A stretch of 22,422 bases of DNA from Campylobacterales bacterium (lineage in GTDB: Bacteria > Campylobacterota > Campylobacteria > Campylobacterales > Sulfurovaceae). Location: NCBI GenBank assembly GCA_014763905.1, contig JACXUN010000002.1:1-22422 (forward strand), given 5' to 3'. The translations under genes were made by a program, and so were the position numbers. The notes below the pieces were generated by a model. It did not search any database. It had not been told where the DNA came from and worked only from the letters and a program-made list of their open reading frames with translations. Positions 21,203-22,422 of this stretch are shown one piece after another (positions within the stretch are counted from its first letter, which is position 1; each line of letters starts with the position of its first letter).

Positions 21203-21877
21203 ATGAGTCAAGTTTTAGAGATGTTAAAATTGCAGCAGGAGCTCAATGACAACACCAATGGATTAAATTGGGAAGCGGGTATCACCAAAAATGGAAAGTT
21301 GATTGATTGGCGGCGTTGTATCTACCTAGAAGCCGCTGAACTGGTAGAGTCATATCCATGGAAACATTGGAAAAATATTGATGCCTCTCCTGATTACGAT
21401 AATATTAAAATTGAGCTGGTTGATATCTGGCATTTTGTCATGAGTGAAGCATTACGTCTCTACAAAATTGAAAACAAAGGGTCAATTGAAGAACTAGCCG
21501 ACAAAATTAAACAGATGAATGCTTATACACTCTTGGTTGAAGGCTGTGATCAAAAGCATGATTATTATACAGAGATTCATTTAGTGGAAGAGATGATCAA
21601 GATACTCTTTTGCAGTGAAGAGATTGATGAACTAATGGAGTCATTTTTAAATGTAACGGCAAAACTGGGATTAAATCTGCAGACACTGTATGCCCTCTAT
21701 ATCGGTAAAAATATTCTCAATAAATTTCGTCAAGATCACGGTTACAAAGAAGGAAGCTATATCAAAGAGTGGAACGGTGTCGAAGATAACGTCATCATGC
21801 AATCTATCTTGATATCGGATCAGGAGATTACAGCTGATAAACTCTATCAAGCTCTTAAAGCTTCATACCCTCAATAA
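21203..21877 (+). CDS. dut: Dimeric dUTPase (all-alpha NTP pyrophosphatase family)
   Basis: Hydrolyses dUTP (and dUDP in this family) to dUMP, keeping uracil out of DNA and supplying thymidylate synthesis. The 224-residue protein is of the dimeric, all-alpha class found in Campylobacter, trypanosomatids and some phages, unrelated to the trimeric beta enzyme. Metal-binding acids are E43 and E46 in EAAE and E71 and D74 in IELVDIWHF. N-terminal LKLQQELNDNTNGLNW carries the glutamine/asparagine residues that contact the base in the family; WRRCIYLEAAELVESYPWKHWK is also characteristic. The ATG has AAAAGG six bases upstream. It follows recO on the same strand, and its stop is 45 bases from the opposing lytic transglycosylase gene. 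Confidence 0.9.
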   Translation: MSQVLEMLKLQQELNDNTNGLNWEAGITKNGKLIDWRRCIYLEAAELVESYPWKHWKNIDASPDYDNIKIELVDIWHFVMSEALRLYKIENKGSIEELADKIKQMNAYTLLVEGCDQKHDYYTEIHLVEEMIKILFCSEEIDELMESFLNVTAKLGLNLQTLYALYIGKNILNKFRQDHGYKEGSYIKEWNGVEDNVIMQSILISDQEITADKLYQALKASYPQ

Positions 21878-21922
21878 CATTCTGGGTTCAAAAGATAGCT
21901 ACCTGACCGTAAAATATCATGG

Positions 21923-22422
21923 TCACCTAAACTTATCGGTCAAGGACGGCTTGTCCAGAATGTTCAAGAGATCCGTAATACGGAGCTGATCTCCCAAAAG
22001 ATTACTGTAAATGACATAGTTAGTCAAAACTTTTTTGCCATACTCCCGACTCTCTTCATAATCGACCAATTCCATACTAAGATAGGGTTCAAAGCGTCCC
22101 TGTTTAAACAGATGATCACTCTTGAGTATCCGCCTTGTAAAGCCAATACCGCCGTTATACGCATAGGCGACAAGGAGCGGATGGTAGAGATATTTGGTGA
22201 GATAGTCTAGGTGTTGATTGGCATAGTCGAGTGCCACATAGGGATCAAACATCGCTTCTAGTTCGATATGCTCCCCTCTCTCTTTGGCAAGGTGTTTGAT
22301 CAGAAACGGCATAATCTGCATCATCCCCAAAGCATAGGAGGTCGATATAGATCCCGGAACAAAACGACTCTCTTGACGGGCAATCGCATAGAGTAGAGCT
22401 ATCCGTTCTCTATCCAGACCCA
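21923..22422 (-). CDS. Lytic murein transglycosylase, SLT family (5' end beyond the window)
   Basis: The open frame runs off the window edge and encodes the last 166 residues of a soluble-lytic-transglycosylase-like enzyme, which cleaves the MurNAc-GlcNAc bond to give 1,6-anhydromuropeptides in the periplasm. Reading from the edge, LLYAIARQESRFVPGSIS contains the catalytic glutamate (codon at 22372-22370), followed by SYALGMMQIMP, FDPYVALDYANQHLDYL and LLVAYAYNGG, the conserved SLT domain blocks. A C-terminal tail of about 60 residues (YEESREYGKKVLTNYVIYS and beyond) is typical of Slt70-type enzymes. A shorter gene starting inside the domain at 22330 would lack the catalytic residue and is not real. 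The N-terminal part and signal peptide are not visible. Confidence 0.9.
   Translation of the reverse strand, partial: GLDRERIALLYAIARQESRFVPGSISTSYALGMMQIMPFLIKHLAKERGEHIELEAMFDPYVALDYANQHLDYLTKYLYHPLLVAYAYNGGIGFTRRILKSDHLFKQGRFEPYLSMELVDYEESREYGKKVLTNYVIYSNLLGDQLRITDLLNILDKPSLTDKFR

Noticed and set aside
21876..21964. Perfect 10-bp inverted repeat AACATTCTGG / CCAGAATGTT spanning the dut stop codon and the 3' end of the transglycosylase gene.
   Set aside because: The arms are 69 bases apart and one lies in coding sequence; a 10-bp match at this distance is expected by chance several times in a window of this size.
22330..22330. TTG at 22330 as the start of a short lytic transglycosylase.
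   Set aside because: The frame continues upstream to the window edge and contains the catalytic ARQESRF block, so the gene is simply cut by the window.

Overview
The window looks like chromosomal DNA of a Campylobacterota (epsilonproteobacterial) species, most likely an environmental, free-living one of the Sulfurovum/Sulfurimonas kind. The evidence is the gene set: a carboxy(nor)spermidine dehydrogenase of the polyamine pathway typical of this phylum, a very short RecO (205 aa), a dimeric all-alpha dUTPase in place of the trimeric one, a MetG with a Trbp111-type tail, and extended -10 promoters (TGnTATAAT) behind T-rich stretches with no clear -35. I could not run a similarity search, so the genus is inference. 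There is no phage, insertion sequence with a transposase, CRISPR array, tRNA or rRNA in the window.

Layout. 1-1057 (+): phosphoglycolate phosphatase and a small unknown gene. 1039-2386 (-): pxpA-pxpB, two of the three 5-oxoprolinase subunits, with pxpC not present. 2538-3275 (+): a lipoprotein of an architecture I associate with bacterial conflict-system proteins. 3361-4563 (+): carboxynorspermidine dehydrogenase. 4590-7863 (-): metG, a protein with a Mur-ligase-like N-terminal domain, and a tiny secreted protein built of 11-residue repeats. 8085-10776 (-): trxC, then a two-component system (OmpR-type regulator, histidine kinase) overlapping a small c-type cytochrome gene. 10997-11647 (+): a DUF2459 membrane-anchored protein. 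11644-12606 (-): an alpha/beta-hydrolase lipoprotein. 12646-13605 (+): mltG. 13623-14381 (-): a TPR lipoprotein. 14553-20370 (-): gltB-gltD, glutamate synthase. 20526-21877 (+): recO and dut. 21923-22422 (-): the 3' part of a lytic transglycosylase gene that runs off the end of the window. No stretch longer than 300 bases lacks a gene; the two longest gaps, about 220 bases each, are largely filled by copies of a repeat.

The most unusual signal is that repeat: a palindromic intergenic element of about 120-127 bp with terminal inverted repeats, present as two near-complete copies (7902-8028; 10847-10967, opposite orientation), one shortened copy (14461-14524) and one probable remnant (4904-4941). 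The two full copies share a 64-nt core with only two differences. It resembles in form, though not in sequence, Correia elements or other MITEs. Other points of note are a 39-bp divergent intergenic region in which both genes (mltG and the hydrolase) seem to be leaderless, the missing pxpC, the repeat-built secreted protein, and a perfect 9-bp inverted repeat between the divergent pxpA and lipoprotein promoters. Most of the rest is ordinary housekeeping: nitrogen assimilation (GltBD), 5-oxoproline recycling, cell-wall turnover (MltG, lytic transglycosylase), DNA repair and nucleotide-pool hygiene (RecO, Dut), and translation (MetG).
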